The position numbers and the translations under genes were made by a program. A DNA stretch of 64,000 nt from Paracoccaceae bacterium (GTDB lineage Bacteria > Pseudomonadota > Alphaproteobacteria > Rhodobacterales > Rhodobacteraceae): positions 62,001-126,000 of the forward strand of contig JAKIUB010000002.1 in NCBI GenBank assembly GCA_021647745.1. Reading direction: 5' to 3'. Shown in pieces: positions 48,900 through 58,021 of the stretch. Position 1 is the first letter of the stretch. Every line of letters begins with the position of its first letter. Below the pieces are notes generated by a model, which had not been told where the DNA came from, did not search any database, and worked only from the letters and a program-made list of their open reading frames with translations.

Positions 48900-50315
48900 A
48901 TGAAGATGCCACTACTGCTTGTTGAAGATACATCGTCATTGGCGATGGTTTACCGTTCGGTGCTGGAAAAGGCCGGCCACGAGGTTGTGGCCTGTGATAC
49001 CATTGCTTGCGCCCGAAAGATGATCAGGCAAACCGGATTCGGGCTGGTTTTGCTGGACCTGTCATTGCCCGATGGTGATGGTCTGGAGCTGATGGATGAC
49101 ATTTTGCGCCAAGAATCTCCCGCCAAGGTGATCGTGATTACGGCAAACGGCTCCATTAACCGCGCGATCGAGGCTATGCGCATGGGGGCGTTTGATTTTC
49201 TGGTCAAACCGTTTGATGAAAAAAAACTGCTGAGCGCGGTTGAGAATACCAAAAAGATGCAAGAGACCGCGCCGGCTGTCCTTCGGAGTGACGAGCCGCT
49301 GCCCGATGGTGCCTTTCAGGGGTTTCTCGGGGTGTCTGACGAAATGCGCGATATCTACCGGATGATCTGTAATATTGGCCGCAGTTCGGCAACGGTTTTT
49401 ATCACCGGCGAAAGCGGCACAGGCAAGGAGGTGGCCGCAGAGGCTATCCATGCGATATCCAGCCGGGCCAAGGGGCCTTTTGTGCCGCTGAATTGCGGGG
49501 CGATTCCGGCAGATTTGCTTGAATCCGAGGTGTTTGGCCACCTGAAAGGGTCTTTTACCGGCGCGATTGCCAATAAACTCGGCGCGGCGGAGGCCGCTTC
49601 GGGCGGCACCTTGTTTCTTGATGAAATTTGCGAGATGGATTTGAGGCTGCAAACCAAATTGCTACGTTTTCTGGAGACATCGAAGATACAACCGGTGGGG
49701 GCGGTGGCGGCCCGCGCTGTCGATGTGCGTATATTGTGCGCTACCAATCGCGATCCGCTTGAGGAGGTGCGGGCGGGCCGGTTTCGTGAAGATCTATACT
49801 ATCGGTTGCATGTGGTGCCGATGCATATGCCACCCTTGCGCCAGCGCGGCGCGGATATCGCACTGATCGCCGAGCAGACTTTGCGCCGGTATGCTGAAGA
49901 GGAGGGTAAGCTTTTTCAGCGAATATCGCCTGAGGTGATGCGTATTTTCAACGCTTATGAGTGGCCGGGAAATGTGCGGCAATTGCTCAATGCTATCCGC
50001 AATGTGGTGGTTTTGCATGACGGGGTGATGGTTTTGCCAGAGATGCTGCCCGCCGAGTTAACCACCTTGCGCGCTGTAACTGACAAGGTGGTGGAGGCGC
50101 CCGCCGGCTTACCGGCCATAGCGCTAGCCCCTGTGGTGGGGGAAGGCGATATTGGCCAATTTGTCGGTCTGACGCTGGCGCAGATGGAGCAGCGATTTAT
50201 CGAAGTGACGATAGCGGAGTGTAATGGCTCGGTGCCCGAAGCGGCGCGGATGCTGGGGGTTTCGCCCTCGACCTTGTATCGCAAGCGTGAAGGCTGGAAA
50301 AAAGCCTTTGGATAG
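48900..50315 (+). CDS. LuxO-like sigma-54-dependent response regulator
   Basis: A 471-residue activator. The receiver domain (1-120) has E-D-T and phosphoacceptor Asp53 (L-L-D-L-S-L-P-D-G-D-G) with K in V-K-P-F. The AAA+ domain has Walker A G-E-S-G-T-G-K-E (170-177), sigma-54 loop G-S-F-T-G-A (217-222, Ser in place of the usual Ala), Walker B L-F-L-D-E-I, C-E-M-D-L-x-L-Q-T-K-L-L-R-F and G-R-F-R-E-D-L-Y-Y-R-L. The stretch E-E-G-K-x-F then F-N-x-Y-E-W-P-G-N-V-R-Q-L is strikingly like Vibrio LuxO. A Fis-type helix-turn-helix (A-A-R-M-L-G-V-S-P-S-T-L-Y-R-K) ends the protein. ATG 48900 lies 12 nt after the kinase gene. Confidence 0.88.
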   Translation: MKMPLLLVEDTSSLAMVYRSVLEKAGHEVVACDTIACARKMIRQTGFGLVLLDLSLPDGDGLELMDDILRQESPAKVIVITANGSINRAIEAMRMGAFDFLVKPFDEKKLLSAVENTKKMQETAPAVLRSDEPLPDGAFQGFLGVSDEMRDIYRMICNIGRSSATVFITGESGTGKEVAAEAIHAISSRAKGPFVPLNCGAIPADLLESEVFGHLKGSFTGAIANKLGAAEAASGGTLFLDEICEMDLRLQTKLLRFLETSKIQPVGAVAARAVDVRILCATNRDPLEEVRAGRFREDLYYRLHVVPMHMPPLRQRGADIALIAEQTLRRYAEEEGKLFQRISPEVMRIFNAYEWPGNVRQLLNAIRNVVVLHDGVMVLPEMLPAELTTLRAVTDKVVEAPAGLPAIALAPVVGEGDIGQFVGLTLAQMEQRFIEVTIAECNGSVPEAARMLGVSPSTLYRKREGWKKAFG

Positions 50316-50374
50316 GCTTGCCTCTTGCCTGATTTTGACGGCATAATCAATTTTTAAACACAGCAGGTTTTGCC

Positions 50375-50770
50375 ATGTCTTTGATTGATGACGCGCGCCG
50401 GGTCCGCGAAAATGCCCATGCTCCCTACTCCGGTTTCAAGGTGGGGGCTGCGCTGCGCACCGCTGCGGGCGGGGTGTTTTCGGGCTGCAATGTCGAGAAT
50501 GTCGCTTACCCGGAGGGGACCTGCGCCGAGGCCGGTGCCATTGCTGCAATGGTGGCGGCGGGCGAGGCGGGTATTGTCGAGATACTGGTGATGGCGGATG
50601 GCGAGGTGCCTATTACGCCTTGCGGGGGGTGCAGGCAGAAAATAGCGGAATTCGGTGCGCCCGACACCGTGATCATACTGGCCAATACGCAGGAAGAATT
50701 GGGCCGCACGACACTGGCCGAGCTGTTGCCCGGCTCGTTTACACCGGCGCATCTGGGGGGGGTAAGGTGA
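50375..50770 (+). CDS. cdd: Cytidine deaminase
   Basis: Zinc enzyme that converts cytidine and deoxycytidine to uridine and deoxyuridine. The 131 residues show A-P-Y-S-G-F-K-V-G-A-A-L, the zinc/catalytic motif C-A-E-A-G-A near residue 51, and P-C-G-G-C-R-Q near 85. This is the short tetrameric form. It heads a nucleoside salvage operon: its TGA overlaps the deoA ATG by one base (TGATG). Confidence 0.95.
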   Translation: MSLIDDARRVRENAHAPYSGFKVGAALRTAAGGVFSGCNVENVAYPEGTCAEAGAIAAMVAAGEAGIVEILVMADGEVPITPCGGCRQKIAEFGAPDTVIILANTQEELGRTTLAELLPGSFTPAHLGGVR

Positions 50771-52077
50771 TGCTGGCCCAAGAGGTGATCGCCGCCAAGC
50801 GGGACGGAAAAACCCTTGGTCGCGACGAGATCGGGTTTTTTGTCAAGGGGATCACTGACGGGTCTGTTTCGGGGGAGCAGGCGGCGGCCTTTGCCATGGC
50901 GGTTTTTTTCCAGAAAATGGAACTGGCCGAGCGGGTGATGCTGACCGAAGCGATGCGCGACAGTGGCGATGTGCTGCGCTGGGATCTGCCCGGCCCGGTA
51001 CTGGATAAACATTCGACCGGCGGGGTGGGGGATAATGTGTCGCTAATGCTGGCGCCGGCCTTGGCTGTGTGCGGGGCCTATGTGCCGATGATATCGGGGC
51101 GCGGGCTGGGCCATACGGGCGGCACACTTGACAAGTTTGATGCGATACCGGGCTATGATACCCAGCCGGATATCGAGACCTTGCGGCAGGTGACCCGGCA
51201 GGTTGGCTGTGCGATCATTGGCCAGACCGGTGATGTCGCTCCGGCGGACAAGCGGCTCTACGGTATTCGTGATGTAACGGCGACCGTAGAATCGGTTGAT
51301 CTGATTACGGCATCTATTCTTTCTAAAAAGCTGGCAGCCGGGCTGGAGGGGCTGGTGCTTGATGTGAAATATGGCTCTGGCGCGTTTATGGATAGCTTGC
51401 CCAAAGCGCGCGAGCTGGCCGAGAGCCTTGTGGCGGTGGCTGCGGGTGCAGGTTGCCGGACCACCGCCTTGATTACGGATATGAACGAGCCGCTGGCCCG
51501 CGCCGCCGGCAATGCCCTCGAAATGCAAAACGCGGTGGATTTTTTGACAGGCAAGGAGATCGACAGCCGGTTGTGGGATGTGACCGTGGCGCTGGGCGGG
51601 GATCTTTTGGCGGGGGCCGGTCTGGCAAAAACCGCGCCTGACGGGGCGGGTATGATGGCGGCGGCGTTTCAATCCGGGCGCGCGGCGGAGCGCTTTGGCC
51701 AGATGGTTTCTGCACTTGGCGGGCCGGTTGATTTTGTTGAAAAGGCGGAGACATACCTTGAAAAAGCGCCTGTTGTGGCGGAGATATATGCTGTGGAATC
51801 AGGTTTTGTGCAGACGATAGATGTGCGGGCTGTTGGCATGGCTGTGGTGGCGCTGGGCGGCGGGCGGCGCAAATCGGATGATGCGATTGATTATGCCGTC
51901 GGGCTGGACTGGCTGGCGGGCATTGGCCAGTTTGTCGATGCCGAACAGCCGATTGCGCGGGTGCATGCTCGCGACCGCGCTTCGCTGGAGGAGGCGCGCG
52001 CGCGGGTTGTTCTGGCTTACGAGGTTGGCGGTGCGGTTCCTCCGGAGACACCTTTGATACTGGAGAGGATAGGCTGA
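50770..52077 (+). CDS. deoA: Thymidine phosphorylase
   Basis: Splits thymidine or deoxyuridine into base and deoxyribose-1-phosphate. The start at ATG 50770 is fixed by the TGATG junction with cdd. The 435 residues include D-K-H-S-T-G-G-V-G-D near residue 79, the glycine-rich phosphate loop S-G-R-G-L-G-H-T-G-G-T-L-D-K near 112, and D-V-K-Y-G-S-G-A-F-M near 198, all specific to pyrimidine phosphorylases. It is coupled to deoB through a second one-base TGATG overlap. Confidence 0.96.
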   Translation: MLAQEVIAAKRDGKTLGRDEIGFFVKGITDGSVSGEQAAAFAMAVFFQKMELAERVMLTEAMRDSGDVLRWDLPGPVLDKHSTGGVGDNVSLMLAPALAVCGAYVPMISGRGLGHTGGTLDKFDAIPGYDTQPDIETLRQVTRQVGCAIIGQTGDVAPADKRLYGIRDVTATVESVDLITASILSKKLAAGLEGLVLDVKYGSGAFMDSLPKARELAESLVAVAAGAGCRTTALITDMNEPLARAAGNALEMQNAVDFLTGKEIDSRLWDVTVALGGDLLAGAGLAKTAPDGAGMMAAAFQSGRAAERFGQMVSALGGPVDFVEKAETYLEKAPVVAEIYAVESGFVQTIDVRAVGMAVVALGGGRRKSDDAIDYAVGLDWLAGIGQFVDAEQPIARVHARDRASLEEARARVVLAYEVGGAVPPETPLILERIG

Positions 52078-53273
52078 TGGCACGGGCATTTTTGCTGATA
52101 TTGGATTCTGTCGGGATTGGCGGGGCGACTGACGCGGCGGCTTTTGGCGACGAGGGGGCCAACACGCTTGGCCATATTGCGGCAGCCTGCGCAGCAGGGC
52201 TGGCAGACGAGGGCCGTAAAGGCCTGCTGAAGCTGCCTAATCTTGATGCGCTCGGTTTTGGTGCGGCGGCGTTGGAGGCGAGTGGCGCCTTGCCGGCCGG
52301 TTTGGTCGGCGAGACCGGGCTTTTTGCCGTGGCCAACGAGATATCAAACGGTAAAGACACCCCGACCGGTCACTGGGAGCTGGCGGGGGTGCCGGTGCCC
52401 TTTGACTGGCATTATTTTCCCGATACCCGCCCTTGTTTTCCAGCGGATAAAATAGCCGAATTTACCCGGCGGGCCGGGCTACCCGGTGTGTTGGGAGAGC
52501 GGCACGCTTCGGGCACCGTGATTATCGAGGAGCTGGGCGAGGCGCATATGCGCACCGGCAAGCCGATCTGCTATACCTCGGCGGACAGTGTTTTCCAGAT
52601 TGCGGCCCATGAGGAAAGCTTCGGGTTGGAGCGCTTGCTGGAGATATGCGAGATCGCGGCCGGGATATTCCATCCGATGATGGTCGGGCGGGTGATCGCG
52701 CGGCCCTTTATTGGCGTGCCAGGTGATTTCAAGCGGACCCCGAACCGGCGTGATTATGCGATCGCGCCGCCCGCGCCAACCCTTTGCGATCGGGTGGTGG
52801 CCGCTGGCGGGCGCACGCTGGCGGTGGGCAAAATAGGTGATATTTTTGCCCATCAGGGAATTAGCGTGGTGCTCAAGGGCAAAGATGACATGGCGCTGTT
52901 TGACCAGACCGTTGCCCTGATGGACGAGGCGCGCGACGGGGATTTTGTATTTGCCAATTTTGTCGAGTTTGACAGCCTTTATGGCCACCGGCGTGATGTG
53001 GCAGGCTATGCGCGACATCTCGAGGTGTTTGACCGGCGTTTGCCGGAAATACTGGCGGAGCTGCGCGGTGGTGACCTGTTGATGATTTCTGCCGATCATG
53101 GCAATGATCCGACCTGGCCGGGCACCGGGCACACCCGTGAGCGGGTTCCGGTGTTGATCGCGGGTAGCGGGCGGCAAGGAAATATCGGGCAGGTCGGGTT
53201 TGTAGATGTTGGCGAAACGCTGGCGGCACATCTCGGGCTGGCCGCGGGCAAACACGGAAAGAACTTTTTATGA
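52077..53273 (+). CDS. deoB: Phosphopentomutase
   Basis: Moves phosphate between C1 and C5 of (deoxy)ribose. The 398 residues have the alkaline-phosphatase-superfamily N-terminus L-I-L-D-S-V-G-I-G, N-T-L-G-H-I, the catalytic-threonine region G-K-D-T-P-T-G-H-W-E, D-S-V-F-Q-I-A, and metal motifs S-A-D-H-G-N-D-P and G-H-T-R-E-R-V-P near the C-terminus. It links the phosphorylase product to central metabolism. It overlaps add by ATGA. Confidence 0.96.
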   Translation: MARAFLLILDSVGIGGATDAAAFGDEGANTLGHIAAACAAGLADEGRKGLLKLPNLDALGFGAAALEASGALPAGLVGETGLFAVANEISNGKDTPTGHWELAGVPVPFDWHYFPDTRPCFPADKIAEFTRRAGLPGVLGERHASGTVIIEELGEAHMRTGKPICYTSADSVFQIAAHEESFGLERLLEICEIAAGIFHPMMVGRVIARPFIGVPGDFKRTPNRRDYAIAPPAPTLCDRVVAAGGRTLAVGKIGDIFAHQGISVVLKGKDDMALFDQTVALMDEARDGDFVFANFVEFDSLYGHRRDVAGYARHLEVFDRRLPEILAELRGGDLLMISADHGNDPTWPGTGHTRERVPVLIAGSGRQGNIGQVGFVDVGETLAAHLGLAAGKHGKNFL

Positions 53274-54244
53274 ATTTTAGCGAAATACCCAAGACCGAAT
53301 TGCACCTGCACCTAGAAGGGGCCGCGCCGCCTGCATTTATCCGACGGCTTGCGCAGGAAAAGGGCGTTAATATGGGCGGGGTTTTTGATGAGAACGGCGC
53401 TTATGTCTGGTCAAGCTTTGTCGAGTTTCTCGCCACTTACGAGCGCGCCTGCGAGGTGCTGAAAACGCCGGAAGATTTCGGGCGGCTGGTGTCGGCGGTG
53501 CTGGAAGAGCAGGCGGCGCACGGGGTGATCTATACCGAGATGTTTCTGGCGCCGGATTTTTGTGGCGGCGGAGATCTTATCGCGTGGCGCGAGTATCTGG
53601 CGGCGATGAGCGAGGCGGCGCTGGCCAGCCCTGTCGAGGCGCGGTTTATTCCGACCTGTGTGCGCCATTTCGGGCCGGAGCAGGCGCGGGTGAGCGCGCG
53701 GGTGAGCGCTGAAACCGCCGGCGGGTTGGTGACCGGTTTTGGCATGGGGGGCGACGAGAGCCAGTATCGCGCCGCCGATTTTGCCTATGCTTTTGATATG
53801 GCGCGCGAGGCGGAGCTGGGCCTGACCAGCCATGCTGGCGAGGTCGAGGGACCACAAAGCGTGCGCGAAACACTTGAGGCCCTGAAGGTTAGCCGGATTG
53901 GCCACGGAGTGCGTGCGATCGAAGACCCGGCACTGGTGGCGGAGCTGGCCGAGCGGGGCGTGGTGCTGGAGGTTTGCCCCGGTTCCAATATTGCGCTCAA
54001 AGTCTATGATGACCTGAAGGCGCATCCTATTTCGGCGCTGCGCGAGGCGGGGGTGCTGGTGACGGTTTCTACCGATGATCCACCCTACTTTCACACCGAT
54101 ATGAGCGCCGAATACCGCGCCCTGAATAAAACCCCGGGCTGGACGCGGGCGGACTTTGACGCGATAAACCGCACAGCGATGAATGCCGCTTTTTGCGATA
54201 CCGAGACCAAAAACCGGCTTTTGGCCAAATTTAACGGAGCCTGA
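53270..54244 (+). CDS. add: Adenosine deaminase
   Basis: Metal-dependent deaminase converting adenosine to inosine. The 324 residues start with K-T-E-L-H-L-H-L-E-G-A, the first metal-binding H-x-H. T-S-H-A-G-E near residue 185 carries the catalytic histidine and glutamate, and R-I-G-H-G-V near 207 and S-T-D-D-P near 264 complete the metal site. A bacterial adenine deaminase of the same fold is an alternative, but the operon with nucleoside phosphorylases favours adenosine. Confidence 0.9.
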   Translation: MNFSEIPKTELHLHLEGAAPPAFIRRLAQEKGVNMGGVFDENGAYVWSSFVEFLATYERACEVLKTPEDFGRLVSAVLEEQAAHGVIYTEMFLAPDFCGGGDLIAWREYLAAMSEAALASPVEARFIPTCVRHFGPEQARVSARVSAETAGGLVTGFGMGGDESQYRAADFAYAFDMAREAELGLTSHAGEVEGPQSVRETLEALKVSRIGHGVRAIEDPALVAELAERGVVLEVCPGSNIALKVYDDLKAHPISALREAGVLVTVSTDDPPYFHTDMSAEYRALNKTPGWTRADFDAINRTAMNAAFCDTETKNRLLAKFNGA

Positions 54245-54248
54245 GAAT

Positions 54249-54878
54249 ATGCAACATTTTACCCTTGTCGATCATCCGCTGGTGCAGCACAAGCTGACCA
54301 AGATGCGCGAAAAAACCACCTCTACCGCAGTGTTTCGCCAGCTTTTACGCGAAATCAGCCACCTGCTGGCCTATGAAGTCACCCGTGATCTGCCGATGAC
54401 GACCACCTCGATAGAAACGCCAATGGAAAAAATGGAAGCGCCTGTTCTTAAAGGGAAAAAAATGGCGCTAATCTCTATTTTGCGTGCCGGAAATGGCTTG
54501 CTGGACGGTGTGCTGGAGCTGATCCCTTCGGCGCGGGTCGGGTTTGTCGGGCTGTATCGGGATGAGGAAACCCTGCAACCGGTGCAGTATTATTTCAAGG
54601 TGCCTAAGGGCATGGACGAGCGGGTGGTTATTGCGGTTGATCCGATGTTGGCCACGGGCAATTCTTCTGTTGCGGCGATTGATCTGCTGAAGGAAAGCGG
54701 CGCGACGGATATCCGGTTTATGTGTCTTTTGGCGGCGCCTGAAGGGGTGGCGCGGATGAAAGAGGCACACCCGGATGTGCCGATTATTTCAGCCGCGCTT
54801 GACCGGCAGTTGAGTGATATCGGCTATATTTTGCCCGGCCTCGGGGATGCCGGCGACCGGATGTTTGGCACCAAATAG
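54249..54878 (+). CDS. upp: Uracil phosphoribosyltransferase
   Basis: Makes UMP from uracil and PRPP, the last salvage step of this operon. Start ATG 54249 gives 209 residues, the standard length. Motifs: H-P-L-V-Q-H-K-L-T near the N-terminus, I-L-R-A-G-N-G-L near 78, the PRPP loop V-D-P-M-L-A-T-G-N-S near 130-139, and the C-terminal G-L-G-D-A-G-D-R. It ends two bases from the convergent uraD stop. Confidence 0.97.
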   Translation: MQHFTLVDHPLVQHKLTKMREKTTSTAVFRQLLREISHLLAYEVTRDLPMTTTSIETPMEKMEAPVLKGKKMALISILRAGNGLLDGVLELIPSARVGFVGLYRDEETLQPVQYYFKVPKGMDERVVIAVDPMLATGNSSVAAIDLLKESGATDIRFMCLLAAPEGVARMKEAHPDVPIISAALDRQLSDIGYILPGLGDAGDRMFGTK

Positions 54879-54880
54879 CG

Positions 54881-55366
54881 CTATTGAGATCGCAGGGCTT
54901 GCAAACGCAAGGCCGCGATCTGGTGTACCTGATCAAGCGCTTCGCGAAATTCGACCTCGGGGGGGTTATTAACCCGCGCGGTGAAATTTTCGAGAATCTC
55001 GGTGCGGTGGCGGCCGCGCACCGCAAGGATGTAGGGAAAGCCGAAGCGTGATTTGTAGGTGTCATTCAGGCGGGTGAAGGCATCAAACTCCTCGGGGGTG
55101 CACTGGTCCAGCCCCGCACTGGCCTGCTCGGAGGTGCTCTCGCTGGTCAGATCACCGGTTTTTGCCAGCTTTCCGGCAAGGTCGGGATGGGCGCGTAAAA
55201 GCGCGAGCTGGGCCGGCTTTCCGGCATCTTCGACGATCTGGCGCATGAGGGCGGGCAGGTCTTTTTCTGCGGGGGTTTTGTGGCGGTTCGCGATTTCGGC
55301 CACCCAGGGGCTGTGTTCGTAGACGCCGCCAAACCTGCTGATAAAGCTGTCGGTATTATTGGTCAT
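54881..55366 (-). CDS. uraD: OHCU decarboxylase (urate pathway)
   Basis: Decarboxylates 2-oxo-4-hydroxy-4-carboxy-5-ureidoimidazoline to S-allantoin. The 161 residues have the catalytic A-H-P-D-L-A-G-K near residue 59, E-E-F-D-A-F-x-x-L-N-x-x-Y near 92, and R-F-G-F-P-Y-I-L-A-V-R-G near 110, all UraD signatures. It is divergent from the urate oxidase gene, with 69 nt between, so a shared control region is likely. The hydroxyisourate hydrolase that acts between the two is not in this window. Confidence 0.93.
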   Translation of the reverse strand: MTNNTDSFISRFGGVYEHSPWVAEIANRHKTPAEKDLPALMRQIVEDAGKPAQLALLRAHPDLAGKLAKTGDLTSESTSEQASAGLDQCTPEEFDAFTRLNDTYKSRFGFPYILAVRGRHRTEILENFTARVNNPPEVEFREALDQVHQIAALRLQALRSQ

Positions 55367-55435
55367 ATATGCTCACCATTTTTCTTCCATTTCCTATTGT
55401 GGCAGTCTAAGCTGAAAAAAAACAAGAGGAAAATC

Positions 55436-56623
55436 ATGGCAAGCATTTTGCAAGAATGGATCAGCCTGTTTTTGCGCTGGGCGCATATCATTTCCGCCAT
55501 CGGCTGGATCGGCTCGTCGTTTTATTTCATGTGGCTCGATAGTAGCCTCAAAAAGCGCAAAGGCCTGCCCGAGGGGGCCAAGGGCGATAGCTGGGCCGTG
55601 CATGGTGGCGGGTTTTATCATGTGGTGAAATACCAGATCGCGCCAGACGAAATGCCCGAGGCGCTGAAGTGGTTCAAATGGGAGAGCTACGCTACATGGC
55701 TGACCGGTTTTGCCATGGTTGTGGTGGTGTATTATTGGGGCGCTAACGGGCTGTTGATCGACCGCGAGGTGGCGGACCTCAGCGTGGCGCAGGCGATTTC
55801 GATCTCGGTTGGCTCGCTGATTGCGGCGTGGTTTTTCTATGACTGGCTGTGCAAATCGCCGCTGAAATCTCGCCCGGTGCTGGTATTTGCCGTATTGTTT
55901 GTGGCGATTGTAGCGGCAAGCTGGGGCTTTCAGCAGATATTCTCGCCGCGGGCGGCCTGGCTGCATACCGGTGCGATTATTGCCACGATGATGACTGGCA
56001 ATGTGTTTTTTGTGATTATCCCCAACACAAAAATCGTGGTCGCTGATCTGAAAGCCGGCCGCACGCCTGACGGAAAATATGGTGAAATTGCCAAGCTGCG
56101 CTCGACCCATAATAATTACCTGACCTTGCCGGTTATTCTGATGATGATCTCCAACCATTATCCGATGCTCTACAGCCACCCCTATGCATGGGTGATGGTG
56201 GCAATGGTGCTGGTGATCGGCGCGGTGGTGCGGATATTTTATAATATGCACGAGGCCGGGATGCACGGCTTTCAGGTGCGCTGGCAATGGCCTGTGGTGG
56301 CGTTGTTTGCCATTGGCATGATCGCCTTTTCCACTTGGCGCCCCGATCAGAAAGAGGTGGCGTTCAGCTCCACTGCGGCGCTTGAAATTGTGGCGGTCAA
56401 TTGTGTGATCTGCCATTCTGCCACTCCGACCAACGAGTTTTTCGAGGATGCGCCGGGCGGTGTAAAGTTTGATACACTTGAGCAAATTCGCAGCTTTTCC
56501 AGCAAGATCATCGCGCAAACGGTGCTGTCAAACATGATGCCGCTGGGCAATGAAACCGGAATGACCCAAGAGCAGCGTGAAGAGCTTGGCTCTTGGTTGC
56601 GCGCCGGAGCACCGGCAGAATAA
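55436..56623 (+). CDS. puuD: Membrane urate hydroxylase PuuD with cytochrome c domain
   Basis: Integral membrane urate oxidase that passes electrons to a C-terminal cytochrome c. The start ATG 55436 follows AGAGGA. The first about 300 residues have around eight membrane helices, with W-A-H-I-I-S-A-I-G-W-I-G-S-S-F-Y-F near the N-terminus, typical of the DUF989/PuuD family. The tail holds the heme motif C-V-I-C-H near residues 323-327 and an axial-methionine candidate in M-M-P-L-G-N. It overlaps the next gene by one base (TAATG). Confidence 0.94.
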   Translation: MASILQEWISLFLRWAHIISAIGWIGSSFYFMWLDSSLKKRKGLPEGAKGDSWAVHGGGFYHVVKYQIAPDEMPEALKWFKWESYATWLTGFAMVVVVYYWGANGLLIDREVADLSVAQAISISVGSLIAAWFFYDWLCKSPLKSRPVLVFAVLFVAIVAASWGFQQIFSPRAAWLHTGAIIATMMTGNVFFVIIPNTKIVVADLKAGRTPDGKYGEIAKLRSTHNNYLTLPVILMMISNHYPMLYSHPYAWVMVAMVLVIGAVVRIFYNMHEAGMHGFQVRWQWPVVALFAIGMIAFSTWRPDQKEVAFSSTAALEIVAVNCVICHSATPTNEFFEDAPGGVKFDTLEQIRSFSSKIIAQTVLSNMMPLGNETGMTQEQREELGSWLRAGAPAE

Positions 56624-57963
56624 TGCCCAGCCTGCTGATTAAAAACGCCGATGTGCTGGTGACAATGGACGGGGCGCGCCGCGAAATTGCCGGCGGGTGT
56701 CTGCTGGTCAGGGACGGGGTAATAGCCAGTGTCGGGCCGGAAGTGCCTGCCGACGAGGTGCTGGATGCAACGGGTTGTGTTGTCACCCCCGGGTTGGTTA
56801 ACACCCATCACCATCTTTATCAGAGCCTGACCCGTGTGGTGCCGGGCGGGCAGGATGCGCTGCTGTTTGGCTGGCTGCAAACCCTCTATCCGATCTGGGC
56901 GCGCATGGGGCCGGAGCATATGAAAGTGTCTGCGCAGATCGGGCTGGCGGAGCTGGCGCTTTCGGGCTGCACCCTGTCGTCTGACCACCTTTATCTTTAT
57001 CCAAACGGTGTGCAGCTCGAAGATACCATCGAGGCGGCCCAAAGTCTTGGCATGCGGTTTCACCCGACCCGCGGCTCGATGAGCATTGGCGAAAGCGCGG
57101 GCGGCCTGCCTCCTGATAGCCTTGTGGAGCGCGAGGCCGATATTCTGGAAGATAGTATCCGGTTGATAGACCGCTGGCACGATGCCTCCGAAGGGTCGAT
57201 GCTCAGGATCGGGCTGGCGCCGTGCTCGCCGTTTTCGGTCAGCCGAGAGCTGATGCGGGACAGCGCGCTTTTGGCGCGTGACAAAGGCGTGATGCTGCAT
57301 ACGCACTTGGCCGAAAATGACGAAGATATCGCCTATAGTCTGGAGAAGTTCGGCTGTCGGCCCGGAGAGTATGCCCGCGAGCTTGGCTGGGTGGGCGAGG
57401 ATGTCTGGCATGCCCATTGCGTGAAGCTTGATGTCTCGGAGATTGATCTTTTTGCGGCTACCGGCACCGGTGTTGCCCATTGCCCCTGCTCCAATTGCCG
57501 GCTTGGCTCGGGCATTGCGCCGGTGCGCCAGATGCGGGATGCGGGGGTGAAGGTCGGCCTCGGGGTTGATGGCTCGGCCAGTAATGACGCAGGCGATCTG
57601 ATCTCAGAAGCGCGGCAAATGATGCTGCTGCAAAGGGTGCAAAACGGTGCGGATGCCTTTTCGGCCCGCGAGGCGCTTGAAGTAGCTACATTGGGTGGCG
57701 CTTCGGTGCTGGGGCGGCCTGATCTCGGGGCGCTTGTAGTTGGAAAACGGGCCGATATCGCGGTGTGGGATATGCGCGGCCTTGCCAATGCCGGCGCGTG
57801 GGACATGGTGGCGGCGCTGGTTTTGTGTGGGCCGCAACGGGTGCGGGAGCTTTATGTCGAGGGGCGTGCGGTGGTGCGTGAGGGCCGGATTGCACGGCTT
57901 GATATGCCGGTTCTTGCCGAGCGCGCGCGGGCCTTGGCCGCAGGGCTGGCATCCAGCGCGTAG
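56623..57963 (+). CDS. 8-oxoguanine deaminase (amidohydrolase)
   Basis: Metal-dependent hydrolase of the AtzA/TrzN group, 446 residues. The metal motif N-T-H-H-H-L-Y-Q is near residue 68, T-H-L-A-E-N near 227, W-H-A-H-C near 263, and the aspartate G-V-D-G-S-A-S-N near 315. The C-S-N-C-R-L-G-S-G region and the urate neighbours point to 8-oxoguanine deaminase, which forms urate directly. Other triazine or purine hydrolases are possible. It is coupled to puuD through a TAATG overlap. Confidence 0.85.
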   Translation: MPSLLIKNADVLVTMDGARREIAGGCLLVRDGVIASVGPEVPADEVLDATGCVVTPGLVNTHHHLYQSLTRVVPGGQDALLFGWLQTLYPIWARMGPEHMKVSAQIGLAELALSGCTLSSDHLYLYPNGVQLEDTIEAAQSLGMRFHPTRGSMSIGESAGGLPPDSLVEREADILEDSIRLIDRWHDASEGSMLRIGLAPCSPFSVSRELMRDSALLARDKGVMLHTHLAENDEDIAYSLEKFGCRPGEYARELGWVGEDVWHAHCVKLDVSEIDLFAATGTGVAHCPCSNCRLGSGIAPVRQMRDAGVKVGLGVDGSASNDAGDLISEARQMMLLQRVQNGADAFSAREALEVATLGGASVLGRPDLGALVVGKRADIAVWDMRGLANAGAWDMVAALVLCGPQRVRELYVEGRAVVREGRIARLDMPVLAERARALAAGLASSA

Positions 57964-57991
57964 GGGTTTGGGGAATTCTTGCGAGAAATGA

Positions 57992-58021
57992 GGGCAGCGG
58001 CCAAACCGCTGCCCTTTTTTT
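57992..58021 (+). terminator. Rho-independent terminator after 8-oxoguanine deaminase
   Basis: GGGCAGCGG and CCGCTGCCC form a perfect 9-bp stem with a 5-nt loop, followed by seven T residues. It separates the puuD operon from the convergent permease gene, whose stop codon lies at its very end. Confidence 0.94.

Noticed and set aside
55394..56518. A 374-codon minus-strand frame opposite puuD
   Set aside because: Antisense to a gene with membrane helices and a heme motif; His/Arg-rich translation is the usual mirror of hydrophobic codons.
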